Shown in pieces: positions 1 to 8,699 of a stretch of 64,000 nucleotides of DNA; position 1 is the stretch's first letter; the number at the start of each line of letters is the position of its first letter. The translations under genes were made by a program, and so were the position numbers. Under the pieces are notes generated by a model. That model searched no databases and was not told where the DNA came from. It was given only the letters and a program-made list of their open reading frames with translations. Source of the DNA: JAGLON01 sp041394985 (GTDB taxonomy: Bacteria; Zixibacteria; MSB-5A5; GN15; JAAZOE01); NCBI GenBank assembly GCA_041394985.1, contig JAWLBI010000001.1:1612001-1676000 (forward strand), read 5' to 3'.

Positions 1-2
1 TT

Positions 3-800
3 CTGGATTTCGAGTATGCCCAGCCGGTGTTCATTCCGCAATATCTCGAAATTACGGGCAGCGTCAACCAGACGGATTATGATTCGCTCTATCATTCGTT
101 CACTGCCGAGGCGGGACTTTCATTAATGAGTGGGGAGAATACGCGGATATCATCGACGTTCTCATGGACGAAAACGGAACCGGAATTTTCCAGCCAGGAA
201 CCGACTCGGATCATCCGCGGCACATTCGGATTCGCGGTTTCATCGCTTAATGATGAATTCAACCCGGCCGCAGGCGCATCAATTGACGGCAATGTCGCAT
301 ATATCAGGCGGACAGCCTGGCCGGATGGCTCCTCGACTCAGGTTGTCAATAATGAATCCTCATTCGCATTGGCATTTACATCGATTTTTAAAATGTATCG
401 TTCTTTGCAATACGGCCTATGTGCCGATGCCGGCGTACTGCTTACTTCTCGGGATCTCATTCCCTATTCCGAGCAGTTCAAACTTGGCGGATTCGGTTCG
501 CTGCGTGGGTATCGGCAGGACCAGTTCGCCGGTCGGCGGACGGCATTGGTGCAGCAGGAGTTGATTTTCCGCGCAACCGGAAAGGCTGCGGTTTACTTGT
601 TCGGTGATTTCGGATATGTCTATGCCCGCAAAAAAGGAGCCGATCAGGCTGTTCATGCCGAAGAGACGACTCGCTTCGGTACGGGCGCCGGATTCCGATT
701 CGGTACCCGGACGGCTCGGTTGACCTTCGAGATCGGCTGGGGGAAAGGCGATTCGGCAGGGGATGGCAAAGTCCATGTCGGATTGCAGACGGCGTTTTAA
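3..800 (+). CDS. Omp85/BamA-family outer-membrane barrel (C-terminal part)
   Basis: The gene enters from the left edge already open in frame (reading from base 3), so only the C-terminal part is seen. The segment near residues 150-175 of the visible part, with GGFGSLRGY, matches the conserved barrel motif of the bacterial surface antigen (D15) domain. The alternating hydrophobic strands and a final phenylalanine (GLQTAF) fit a C-terminal beta-signal read by the BAM machinery. Family knowledge: Omp85 proteins insert or translocate proteins at the outer membrane. Whether this is BamA, TamA or a lipase-linked member cannot be decided without the N-terminal POTRA region. The internal GTG at base 27 is not the true start, because the frame stays open upstream of it. 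Confidence 0.85.
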   Translation: MDFEYAQPVFIPQYLEITGSVNQTDYDSLYHSFTAEAGLSLMSGENTRISSTFSWTKTEPEFSSQEPTRIIRGTFGFAVSSLNDEFNPAAGASIDGNVAYIRRTAWPDGSSTQVVNNESSFALAFTSIFKMYRSLQYGLCADAGVLLTSRDLIPYSEQFKLGGFGSLRGYRQDQFAGRRTALVQQELIFRATGKAAVYLFGDFGYVYARKKGADQAVHAEETTRFGTGAGFRFGTRTARLTFEIGWGKGDSAGDGKVHVGLQTAF

Positions 801-802
801 TA

Positions 803-831
803 TTGACCCTGTTCGATAATTATCCTACATC
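803..831 (+). promoter_or_regulatory. Candidate promoter of the UbiA gene (leaderless layout)
   Basis: TTGACC (803-808), a 17-bp spacer and TACATC (826-831) lie just ahead of the GTG at 838, with 6 nt between. No Shine-Dalgarno sequence precedes the GTG. If transcription starts about 7 nt after the -10 box, the message would begin at or next to the start codon. Confidence 0.5.
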
Positions 832-837
832 TATATC

Positions 838-1692
838 GTGAAAGCATTGATGGAATATATGCGGCTTGTGCGGATTCACAACTGCCTGATCGCCTCGATA
901 ACTGTGGCGGCGGGACAGTATCTGTCGCCGTCAGCCTGTGGATTACCTCTGAATAAATTTGCGATGGCGGCAGCGTTTTTCGTGTGTGGATTCGGCAATA
1001 TCGTCAATGATATTCTGGATGTGGAATCCGACAGGGTCAATCATCCGATGCGGCCAATCCCATCGGGTGCCGCGACTATCGGCGGTGCGAAAGCCCTGGC
1101 TGCGCTGTTTTTGATCGTTTCGTTGGGATTGGCTTGTTTCTTACATACTGCCGGATTCATTATCGTTACCGTCGCATTGGTGATATTGACGCTGTATAAT
1201 GTGCGTCTCAAGCATACCGCTTTCGGCGGGAATCTGGCGGTGGCATTGTTGGGTGGCATAACATTCGTGTTCGGCGGGGCGACGGCAGGCTTTCAGGGAA
1301 TAATCGAAATACCGGGCGCAATTATCCCCGGTGTGTTTGCATTTCTCATGCATTTCGTGCGTGAGGTCGTCAAGGATGTACAGGATGTTTCCGGTGACTC
1401 TGCCGTCGGCAGCGGCACCGGTCCGGTGAAAACGGGCGTGCGAAAATCATTGACACTGGCTTATATCGTGTTCGGATTGCTCATTATTACCGGGATTGTT
1501 GCGTTCAGAATAGGCTGGTTCAATTTGATTTTCATGTCGATTTCGGTTTTTGCGATTTATCTGCCGGGTATCGTACAGTTCATCTGGCTGGGGACGACTC
1601 CGGACAATCAACGCAGTAGAATCGTTTCATCGCTATTCAAAATCGAAATGCTGCCGGGAATCCTGGCCGTTTTAATGGGTAAAAGCTATTAA
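838..1692 (+). CDS. UbiA-family prenyltransferase, likely (di)geranylgeranylglyceryl phosphate synthase type
   Basis: Polytopic membrane protein of 284 residues with the two Asp-rich motifs of UbiA prenyltransferases. The first is NDILDVESD near residues 60-68; the second is KDVQDVSGD near residues 179-187, preceded by RE. The second form is typical of archaeal-type geranylgeranylglycerol-phosphate geranylgeranyltransferases, which are also common in Bacteroidetes-like bacteria. It probably attaches a polyprenyl chain to a polar acceptor in the inner membrane; the acceptor cannot be told from sequence. Starts at GTG without a ribosome-binding site. It follows the Omp85 gene by 37 nt but appears to have its own promoter. 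Confidence 0.82.
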   Translation: MKALMEYMRLVRIHNCLIASITVAAGQYLSPSACGLPLNKFAMAAAFFVCGFGNIVNDILDVESDRVNHPMRPIPSGAATIGGAKALAALFLIVSLGLACFLHTAGFIIVTVALVILTLYNVRLKHTAFGGNLAVALLGGITFVFGGATAGFQGIIEIPGAIIPGVFAFLMHFVREVVKDVQDVSGDSAVGSGTGPVKTGVRKSLTLAYIVFGLLIITGIVAFRIGWFNLIFMSISVFAIYLPGIVQFIWLGTTPDNQRSRIVSSLFKIEMLPGILAVLMGKSY

Positions 1693-1721
1693 TTGACAAT
1701 ATCTTATAGATGAACTACCTT
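1693..1721 (+). promoter_or_regulatory. Candidate sigma-70-like promoter before the Bat operon
   Basis: A perfect TTGACA (1693-1698), a 17-bp spacer and TACCTT (1716-1721) follow the UbiA stop codon directly. The same TTGACA-17-TACCTT arrangement occurs at 12097. It could give a leadered transcript of the Bat operon with an untranslated region of about 110 nt. Confidence 0.4.
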
Positions 1722-1801
1722 CTTAACATTAATTAACAACTTTTCGCTGAACTTTTCGTTTTTATTGAGTATAACTCTCATTAATACCGGGCAGTAAGGC
1801 C

Positions 1802-1831
1802 TTGACTGGAGCGGACACCAATTAGTACTTT
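1802..1831 (+). promoter_or_regulatory. Candidate start-proximal promoter of the Bat operon
   Basis: TTGACT (1802-1807), an 18-bp spacer and TACTTT (1826-1831) end 7 nt before the ATG at 1839. The -10 region reads TACTTTTG, which also fits the TAnnTTTG box known from Bacteroidetes promoters. There is no Shine-Dalgarno sequence before the ATG, so a leaderless message is plausible. Confidence 0.5.
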
Positions 1832-1838
1832 TGCGACG

Positions 1839-2714
1839 ATGAAAAAAACGACTACGCTTTTCATATTATTGGTTCTCACTTTTGCGGCGGCGATGGGTTC
1901 CTTTATATCGGCCGGTGATATCAGTATCTCCGCCGAGGTGACCCAGGCGTCTATCGCATTCGAGGCAAAAGATACGCTGATCGTACGTTTGTCCTGGGAG
2001 GGCGAGCCGTTTTTATATCAGATCGACGGTGTACCGATGCCGGTACTTGACAAGTTTGAAGTACTCGGCTCATCCTCGGCCGTATCGGCCGGCACTGACT
2101 CCTCAGGCAAAAAGATGACGGGGCGAACATTCACCTATGTCCTCCAGCCGGTTGATTACGGTACCGGCATCATAAACGAATTATCGCTGAATGCGGTCAA
2201 TAAGGTGACGGAGGAGTCGCATCTGCTGCAGACCGGTCGCATTACGGTCGAAATCGCCAAGCCCGTACCACGAGAAGAAGTTGCATCATCGGATAACACA
2301 GTCATGTTCATAATCATGTTCGGGTTTCTCCTGATTTTCGTCGGCGGGGGAATCGTATATTTAAAAAAACGCAAACAGCCGGAGCCGGAAGCGAAGGGAA
2401 ATGAGAAATACCTGAATGATCTGGAATTGATCAAGCGGGAAACCGTCGCCGACGGTAAGCTGTTCTTCTCGCGCCTTTATCGATTGCTGCATTCCTATTT
2501 GGAAAACGAACAGAGTCTGGCTTTGTCCGGCAAGACCGGAGAAGAAGTCATTTCCGAGGTGCAAACAATAGAGAACGATGAAATCAAGGCAACGTTTATT
2601 TCATGGCTTGAGCGGTTGCATCGCGAAAAGTACCGCCCCGATGCACCGAAATCGAGCGAGGTCGATGAGTTGTACCGGGCGGTGAAAACATTTTTCGAAA
2701 AAAGCAGTGTGTAA
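1839..2714 (+). CDS. BatD-like membrane-anchored protein opening the Bat operon
   Basis: A 291-residue protein with an N-terminal signal sequence (about residues 1-25) and an extracytoplasmic beta-rich region (about 27-145) that resembles the Ig-like part of BatD. One transmembrane helix follows (about 155-175), then a basic stop-transfer stretch and a helical cytoplasmic tail of about 110 residues. It is the first gene of the Bat operon, 18 nt before moxR. I do not recognise a named family beyond the BatD resemblance, which rests on topology and context. It may be a receptor or adaptor that couples the MoxR/vWA machinery to the periplasm (inference). Confidence 0.7.
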   Translation: MKKTTTLFILLVLTFAAAMGSFISAGDISISAEVTQASIAFEAKDTLIVRLSWEGEPFLYQIDGVPMPVLDKFEVLGSSSAVSAGTDSSGKKMTGRTFTYVLQPVDYGTGIINELSLNAVNKVTEESHLLQTGRITVEIAKPVPREEVASSDNTVMFIIMFGFLLIFVGGGIVYLKKRKQPEPEAKGNEKYLNDLELIKRETVADGKLFFSRLYRLLHSYLENEQSLALSGKTGEEVISEVQTIENDEIKATFISWLERLHREKYRPDAPKSSEVDELYRAVKTFFEKSSV

Positions 2715-2732
2715 TATATAAATGGAGGATTC

Positions 2733-3722
2733 ATGGATCTCGATATCAAAAAGATTCAGGAAGAGGTAGAGCATAAATCGGGCTTTATCGAGAAGTTGAC
2801 TCAGGAGCTCGGTTCGGTCGTCGTCGGTCAGAAGTACATGATCGATCGCATGATGGTCGGATTACTGGCCAACGGGCACATTCTTCTCGAGGGCGTCCCC
2901 GGTCTGGCCAAAACGCTGGCGGTCAAATCACTGGCGGGCGCAATCAAGGCCGATTTTCGACGCATTCAGTTTACGCCGGATTTGCTCCCGGCGGACTTAA
3001 TCGGGACAATGATTTACAATCCGCAGAAAGCGGAATTCTCCGTAAGGAAAGGCCCGATTTTCTCGAATATCGTTTTGGCGGACGAAATCAACCGCGCCCC
3101 CGCAAAGGTCCAGTCGGCTCTGCTCGAAGCGATGCAGGAGCGCCAGGTGACGATCGGCGACGAGACATACAAACTCGGCGAACCGTTTCTCGTTTTGGCG
3201 ACTCAGAACCCGATAGAACAGGAAGGAACGTATCCGCTTCCCGAGGCGCAGGTCGATCGTTTCATCTTCAAATTGAAAATCACGTATCCGACGCATGAAG
3301 AAGAACGGCTGATCATGGATCGCATGACGGTCGGCGCGGATATCAACGTATCGCAGGCCGTATCGCCCGAGGATATTCTGGCGGCAAGAAAAGTCGTGAC
3401 CGATATTTATGTCGACGACAAGGTCAAGGAATATATTCTTAATATCGTTTTCGCGACTCGCGATCCCGAAAAATACGGACTGGGCAGCCTGACCGATCTG
3501 ATTTCATATGGCGCATCGCCCCGCGCGACGATTTTTCTCAACCTGGCCGCCAAGGCGCACGCGTTCCTCAAGGGCCGCGGCTATATTACGCCGGAAGACG
3601 TCAAGGCGATCGGTCCGGATGTTCTGCGTCATCGTATCATCGTCACGTATGAGGCAGAGGCGGAAGAGACGACATCGGATGATATTGTACAGAGAATCTT
3701 TGATACTATCGAGGTGCCGTAA
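2733..3722 (+). CDS. MoxR-family AAA+ ATPase
   Basis: 329 residues, normal length for MoxR. Walker A GVPGLAKT is at residues 54-61 and Walker B with the catalytic acid (VLADEINRAP) near 110-120. The sensor region ATQNPIEQEGTYPLPEAQ near 152-169 is the hallmark of the MoxR subfamily. MoxR ATPases act as chaperones, often for von Willebrand factor A (vWA) proteins encoded next door, as here. A good ribosome-binding site (GGAGG) precedes the ATG. The DUF58 gene follows after 6 nt, the usual MoxR-DUF58 pairing. Confidence 0.95.
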   Translation: MDLDIKKIQEEVEHKSGFIEKLTQELGSVVVGQKYMIDRMMVGLLANGHILLEGVPGLAKTLAVKSLAGAIKADFRRIQFTPDLLPADLIGTMIYNPQKAEFSVRKGPIFSNIVLADEINRAPAKVQSALLEAMQERQVTIGDETYKLGEPFLVLATQNPIEQEGTYPLPEAQVDRFIFKLKITYPTHEEERLIMDRMTVGADINVSQAVSPEDILAARKVVTDIYVDDKVKEYILNIVFATRDPEKYGLGSLTDLISYGASPRATIFLNLAAKAHAFLKGRGYITPEDVKAIGPDVLRHRIIVTYEAEAEETTSDDIVQRIFDTIEVP

Positions 3723-3728
3723 GAAGAA

Positions 3729-4604
3729 ATGATCCCGAAAGAGATATTTAAAAAGATTCGGCGAATCGAAATCACTACTCGAAAGCTGGTCAATGACATG
3801 TTTTCCGGCGAGTACCATGCGACATTCAAAGGGCAGGGTATGGAATTCGAGGAAGTGCGCGAATATTCGCCGGGCGATGATATCCGTCTGATCGACTGGA
3901 ACGTGACGGCTCGCACCGGAATACCGCATATCAAGAAGTTCAAGGAAGAACGCGAACTGACCGTTATGCTGCTGGTCGATGCGTCATCGTCCGGCAGATT
4001 CGGGACGTTCGAGCGGTACAAGGAGGAACTGGCGGCCGAATTATGCGCAGTGCTTGCCTTTTCCGCAATTAAGAATAACGATAAGGTCGGGCTGATTATT
4101 TTTACCGATTCTATCGAGAAATACATCCCGCCGCAAAAGGGTAAGGCGCATGTACTTCGGCTCATTCGCGAAATTCTCTATTTCAGCCCCGAACACACGA
4201 AGACCGATATCGCGGGAGCCCTGGAATTCTTCAATAAGGTCACCAGCCGCAAATCGGTTGCATTCTTGATTTCCGACTTCCTCTCCGAGGATTATTTCAC
4301 GCCGCTTCGCATTGCCAATCAAAAGCATGATATGATTGCGATTAAGATCTCCGATCCGCGCGAGATGGAATTCGGCAATTATGGCTTGATCGAACTCGAA
4401 GATGCCGAGACCGGTGAAGTGATGGTGCTCGATACATCGTCTCCCGTCTTTCGCGAGGAGTTCGCATCCCAGTCGCAGGAATCGGTCGATGCATTGAAAA
4501 AGCAGTTCCAGGTCATCAACCTCGATTTTATTCAAATTCGTACGGATAGGCCATATACGATTCCGCTGGTGCAGTTTTTCAAGATGAGGGAGAAACGACA
4601 CTAA
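3729..4604 (+). CDS. DUF58 / vWA-like protein
   Basis: 291 residues. The DUF58 signature YSPGDDIRLIDWNVTART lies at about 46-63, followed by a vWA-like domain whose metal-ion-dependent adhesion site (MIDAS) DASSS is at 84-88. No signal peptide or clear membrane helix, so it is probably cytoplasmic or peripheral. Members of this family are partners or substrates of MoxR ATPases. The stop codon overlaps the next start (TAATG), implying translational coupling. Confidence 0.92.
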   Translation: MIPKEIFKKIRRIEITTRKLVNDMFSGEYHATFKGQGMEFEEVREYSPGDDIRLIDWNVTARTGIPHIKKFKEERELTVMLLVDASSSGRFGTFERYKEELAAELCAVLAFSAIKNNDKVGLIIFTDSIEKYIPPQKGKAHVLRLIREILYFSPEHTKTDIAGALEFFNKVTSRKSVAFLISDFLSEDYFTPLRIANQKHDMIAIKISDPREMEFGNYGLIELEDAETGEVMVLDTSSPVFREEFASQSQESVDALKKQFQVINLDFIQIRTDRPYTIPLVQFFKMREKRH

Positions 4605-5527
4605 TGGCTGGAAACAATTCTCAAAGGATTCTTCTGCTTGTTTGTTTGTTGCTGTCCGCGCTCTCGCTGGCCATGATCATTGTCGTATTCAGTTCGATGC
4701 CGCCGCAGCCGGGAAAGGATCTTGTCAAGGATGCCAAAAGACTGGCCGGTGAATTGGCCGATAATAATCTGCCGCAGGCCGCAATAGATGAGTACAAGCG
4801 AATTCTCGAACAGGTATCGCTGTCGAGATCGGAGCGCGGCGCAATCAACTATCTCATCGGCAAAGTGTATTTTGAGGATATTGGTGATTATGAGCAGGCC
4901 GCATCATATTATATCCGGGCGCGCTCGCTGGATGAAAATGCGTCGTATGCCTCGGAAGCCGGCAAGAATCTGATAACTTCTCTCGAGCGGTTGGGGCGTA
5001 AGCTCGATGCACGCAGAGAACTTGAGGCGCAGGCGAGTCTGGAACCGGATACGACTACCGGCAAACTGGTTGCGATTGTCGGCGACAAAAAAATCACGAT
5101 TGCCGATTTTAATCAGGCCTTTGATAAATTGCCGAAAGATATCGCCGCGCAGTACTCGACTCTACAGGGAAAGAAAGAGCTTCTGTCGCAAATCGTCGGC
5201 CGCGAATTGATTTTTCATGCCGCGCTGCGCGAGGGATTCGATCGCGATGCCGATGTCACTCAGGCATTGAAGGATATCGAAAAAGACTATCTTGTTCGCT
5301 ATTACAGCCAGAAAAAAATAGCACCCTCGATGAAGCCGGATACATCCGGATTGAATCTGTATTACAACGCCAACAAGGCGGCGTATGGGGATAAAGCATT
5401 TGATGATGTCAGGGACAAGGTGACGCAGGATTATATGCAATATCTCAGCGATAAGACTGTCCGGGAATATGTGGATGGATTATTGCAGGTGGAGCATGTT
5501 CAAACCTTCGAGGAGAATCTCAAGTAA
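4604..5527 (+). CDS. Membrane-anchored TPR protein with SurA-N-like domain, no PPIase domain
   Basis: 307 residues. One transmembrane anchor (about 9-31) leads into TPR-like helical repeats (about 40-140). A segment beginning VAIVGDKKITIADFNQAF near 155 is typical of the N-terminal chaperone domain of SurA/PrsA-type foldases (start of domain, then a run of helices with VGRELIFHAALREG). After about residue 250 the protein ends with a short helical tail; the parvulin peptidyl-prolyl isomerase domain is absent. It may be a periplasm-facing holdase dedicated to the Bat complex (inference). The next gene starts immediately after its stop. The SurA resemblance is by eye and moderate in strength. 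Confidence 0.65.
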   Translation: MAGNNSQRILLLVCLLLSALSLAMIIVVFSSMPPQPGKDLVKDAKRLAGELADNNLPQAAIDEYKRILEQVSLSRSERGAINYLIGKVYFEDIGDYEQAASYYIRARSLDENASYASEAGKNLITSLERLGRKLDARRELEAQASLEPDTTTGKLVAIVGDKKITIADFNQAFDKLPKDIAAQYSTLQGKKELLSQIVGRELIFHAALREGFDRDADVTQALKDIEKDYLVRYYSQKKIAPSMKPDTSGLNLYYNANKAAYGDKAFDDVRDKVTQDYMQYLSDKTVREYVDGLLQVEHVQTFEENLK

Positions 5528-6622
5528 ATGGTACACCGGGTCGGATTACAACTCATACTCATACTATGTATTCTGGTATCGGCGGTCGCAGCGGAAAATA
5601 TCGAGATCACCGCGTCGGTTGATAAGCAAACGGCGTATATCGGTGATCCCATCGAATATACGGTAACTATTACGTATGATTCGACACTCGACCTGACGCC
5701 TCCGGCGGTCGGTATGAACCTCGGTCAATTCGATGTCCAGGATTATAAGGTCAGGGATGAGGAGAAACTCGATGGTGGGCGTCGACGCCAGCAACTCTGG
5801 TTCGATATACGGACGTTCACGACCGGTGACTATATTATTCCGCCGCTGCCGATCGAATATATGACGCCGGATTCGACGAAACAGGTCATTGCCTCGGACC
5901 CGATACAGATTACGATTAAGTCGGTGCTGGCAGAGGGAACGCCTAAGGATTCTCTGGTCATTTTAACGCTGAAAAAGCAGGCAGATATTGAAGGCGACTG
6001 GCCGCTTTGGTTCAAGTTGACGATTGCCGGCGCCGGTCTGCTGATTTTTGCGATATTCATTTGGTGGTGGGCAAGAAGGAATGCCCGAAAGGAAGTCGAG
6101 TTTTTTGATCCCCGCCCGTCCTGGGAAATCGCTTTCGCCGATTTGGCTATGCTTAAGAACAATGATTTAATTTCAAAGGGGGAACTGAAACAATTCTATT
6201 TCGAATTGACGGAAATAATTCGCCGTTATTTAGGTAAAAAATTCGAGTTCGAATCCATCGACCTGACGACATCGGAAATCGACGAGTATTTTGAGAGTAT
6301 TGATTTTGACCGAGAATTTCAGCGCGAATTGAATTCGTTTCTGCAACGTGCCGATTTGGTAAAATTTGCCAAATATGTACCGCCGGCGGAACAGCCGGAT
6401 GAAGACTGGCAAAAGGCCTATGAGCTCATCGATAAGAGTAAGGATATGTCCGTCTTAAAACCGGCGGCTGTGGCAGAGTCGGTCTATATGCCGAGTATAT
6501 CATCGTCCTCCGAAATCGATGATGAATGGAAGTACGCTCCTCCCGGATATAAAGAACTGATGGCATCTCGCCAGGGAGCCCCCGATGTCTCCGCATCGAA
6601 TGATGAGGAGGATGGACAATGA
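5528..6622 (+). CDS. BatD-like membrane protein with DUF4381-like tail
   Basis: 364 residues. Signal sequence (1-22), an Ig-like periplasmic domain with VDKQTAYIGDPIEYTVTI (about 31-48), one transmembrane helix (about 160-182, ending WWWARR) and a cytoplasmic tail. The tail contains GELKQFYFELTEIIRRYLG, a pattern seen in BatD-type and DUF4381 proteins. It begins directly after the previous stop codon and overlaps the next gene by ATGA. It looks like a shortened BatD paralogue and is one of three BatD-like proteins in the operon. Role inferred from context. Confidence 0.75.
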   Translation: MVHRVGLQLILILCILVSAVAAENIEITASVDKQTAYIGDPIEYTVTITYDSTLDLTPPAVGMNLGQFDVQDYKVRDEEKLDGGRRRQQLWFDIRTFTTGDYIIPPLPIEYMTPDSTKQVIASDPIQITIKSVLAEGTPKDSLVILTLKKQADIEGDWPLWFKLTIAGAGLLIFAIFIWWWARRNARKEVEFFDPRPSWEIAFADLAMLKNNDLISKGELKQFYFELTEIIRRYLGKKFEFESIDLTTSEIDEYFESIDFDREFQRELNSFLQRADLVKFAKYVPPAEQPDEDWQKAYELIDKSKDMSVLKPAAVAESVYMPSISSSSEIDDEWKYAPPGYKELMASRQGAPDVSASNDEEDGQ

Positions 6623-7650
6623 ATTTGATGAAGTTCGAGGGGTGGGATACCATATTCCTCCACATTCCGGGCTGGGTGATACTCGTTGTCGGCGGATTAG
6701 TTATTGCCGGACTCGCATATCATTACATCCGGCGGGCATCGAGGTTAACTGCATCGGTGCGGTATTCGGATCTGTCGTTGGTTAAGACGGGAAAAAAGAC
6801 GTTGCGGCAGAGATTGCGGCCAATGCTGTATGTACTCCGGTTGGGCGCGCTGGCCCTGCTGTTTATCGCCATGGCCAGGCCGCAGTCAGGTTCGCATGAG
6901 CGCGATGTCGAAACCGAAGGGATCGATATCATTCTGGCGCTGGATATCTCCACCTCGATGGAGGCGGAGGACTTCAAGCCCAACAATCGGCTTTATGTTG
7001 CCAAAGAAGAGATCAGAAAATTTATCGATCGCCGCACGAACGACCGCATCGGTCTGCTGATCTTTGCCCGGACATCGTTTTTACAATGCCCGCTGACACT
7101 TGATTACGGCACACTGAAGAGTTTCCTCGATCAGGTCGATTTCGGACAGCTCGAAGACGGGACGGCCATTGGTATCGCGTTGGCCAATGCGGTGAATCGG
7201 TTGCGAGACAGTGATGCGAAGTCAAAAGTCATTATTCTCCTGACCGATGGCGTGAACAATGTTACCGAAATCGATCCCCTGACGGCGGCCAATATTGCCA
7301 AAACGATGGGAGTCCGGGTATATACAATCGGCGCCGGGAAACCGGGAAATGCCATGTATAAGCAGTACGATCCGATTTTTGGCTGGCGGTATCATTATCT
7401 GCCGAATGAAATCGACGAAGAGACACTGACACAGATAGCCGAACGCACGGGCGGGCAATATTTCCGGGCGCGCTCCGAGCAGGAATTAGATGAAATCTAC
7501 ACCGAGATCGATAAAATGGAGAAAACAAAGATCAAGGTGAACGAGTATATACAATATGAAGAATTGTTTTTCGGATTTCTAATAGCCGGATTTGTATTGT
7601 TGTTGCTGGAAATGCTGTTAAGTCAGACCTATTTGAGGAAGATTCCGTAG
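6619..7650 (+). CDS. batA: BatA, vWA-domain membrane protein
   Basis: 343 residues with N-terminal membrane helices (about 17-38 and 70-87), a vWA domain and a C-terminal helix (about 313-334). The MIDAS is intact: D109-I-S111-T-S113, T182 in GTAIG and D210 in LLTDG. The N-terminal pair of helices and the ARPQSG link are typical of the BatA/BatB (BAL) family. Bat genes were named for aerotolerance in Bacteroides fragilis; the exact function remains open, with a link to envelope stress. BatB follows after 11 nt. Confidence 0.92.
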   Translation: MNLMKFEGWDTIFLHIPGWVILVVGGLVIAGLAYHYIRRASRLTASVRYSDLSLVKTGKKTLRQRLRPMLYVLRLGALALLFIAMARPQSGSHERDVETEGIDIILALDISTSMEAEDFKPNNRLYVAKEEIRKFIDRRTNDRIGLLIFARTSFLQCPLTLDYGTLKSFLDQVDFGQLEDGTAIGIALANAVNRLRDSDAKSKVIILLTDGVNNVTEIDPLTAANIAKTMGVRVYTIGAGKPGNAMYKQYDPIFGWRYHYLPNEIDEETLTQIAERTGGQYFRARSEQELDEIYTEIDKMEKTKIKVNEYIQYEELFFGFLIAGFVLLLLEMLLSQTYLRKIP

Positions 7651-7661
7651 GCGATAAAGAT

Positions 7662-8699
7662 ATGAGATTTTACGAACCTTTATATTTACTCGGCATAGTC
7701 CTCATCCCCATACTGGGCATGTTTTACTGGATAGCCATATCCCGTAAGAAAAAAGTGCTGTCCAAATTCGGCGAAATCCCGCTCATCATGCGGGCGGCAT
7801 CGGGAATTTCATTTTCGCGCCAGGCCGGAAAGGCCGTCATGCTGTTGGTCGCCGTGTTGTTTCTGGCTCTCGCCGCCGCGAAGCCGCAGCTCGGTACTCA
7901 TATGGAAATGGTCAAGCGCGAAGGGCTCGATATTATCATCGCCGTGGATGTCTCGCCTTCGATGGAGGCGCAGGATGTATTGCCGGGACCGATTTCCCGG
8001 ATTGAAAAAGCCAAACAACAGATTCGCGCACTGATCTCACCGTCCTATATGGAAGGCGATCGCATCGGGCTGGTGGCGTTTTCCGGTGAGGCGGTCGTCC
8101 AGTGTCCTTTGACGATGGATTACCGCGCAGCGAAACTGTTTCTGGATGCGCTGGATACGGAAACGATTCCGGTCCCGGGGACGGCTATCGGTAAAGCGAT
8201 TTCCGTTGCGACGGGGGCATTCGAGCAAAAAGAGCGACAGCACAAGGTGCTGCTTCTCCTGACCGACGGGGAAGATCATGACTCAAGGCCGGTGGAAATG
8301 GCCGAGGAGGCTCGGAAAACAGGCGTAAAGATTTACACCGTCGGTATCGGGAATCCCGATGGCGAGCCGATTCCGATTTATAATCGTGTCGGCGACCGAA
8401 TCGGTTTCAAGAAGGATCAGGACGGTAAAGTAATTGTTTCCCGCATGGATGAATCCACCCTGCAAAAGATCGCTCTGGCGACGGGCGGCAAATATTATCG
8501 AGCAACGCCATCGGATTTGGAACTGGAAAAGATTTATGAAGACATCCAGGGAATGGAGAAGAAGGAGCTGGAAGGCAAAATGCTCCTGCAGTACGACGAT
8601 AGATTCCAATGGCCTTTGGCTTTTGCATTGTTGTTTATTATCTGGGAAGTGTTTGTCCCTGAGCGCGTGAAACACAGAAAACGGGAGGAGACGGCATGA
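7662..8699 (+). CDS. batB: BatB, vWA-domain membrane protein
   Basis: 345 residues with the same plan as BatA: membrane helices near 7-26 and 56-73, a vWA domain with MIDAS D96-V-S98-P-S100, T174 (GTAIG) and D202 (LTDGEDHD), and a C-terminal helix. The pair probably arose by duplication. It overlaps batC by 4 nt (ATGA). The two vWA proteins are expected to be handled by the MoxR ATPase of this operon. Confidence 0.92.
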   Translation: MRFYEPLYLLGIVLIPILGMFYWIAISRKKKVLSKFGEIPLIMRAASGISFSRQAGKAVMLLVAVLFLALAAAKPQLGTHMEMVKREGLDIIIAVDVSPSMEAQDVLPGPISRIEKAKQQIRALISPSYMEGDRIGLVAFSGEAVVQCPLTMDYRAAKLFLDALDTETIPVPGTAIGKAISVATGAFEQKERQHKVLLLLTDGEDHDSRPVEMAEEARKTGVKIYTVGIGNPDGEPIPIYNRVGDRIGFKKDQDGKVIVSRMDESTLQKIALATGGKYYRATPSDLELEKIYEDIQGMEKKELEGKMLLQYDDRFQWPLAFALLFIIWEVFVPERVKHRKREETA

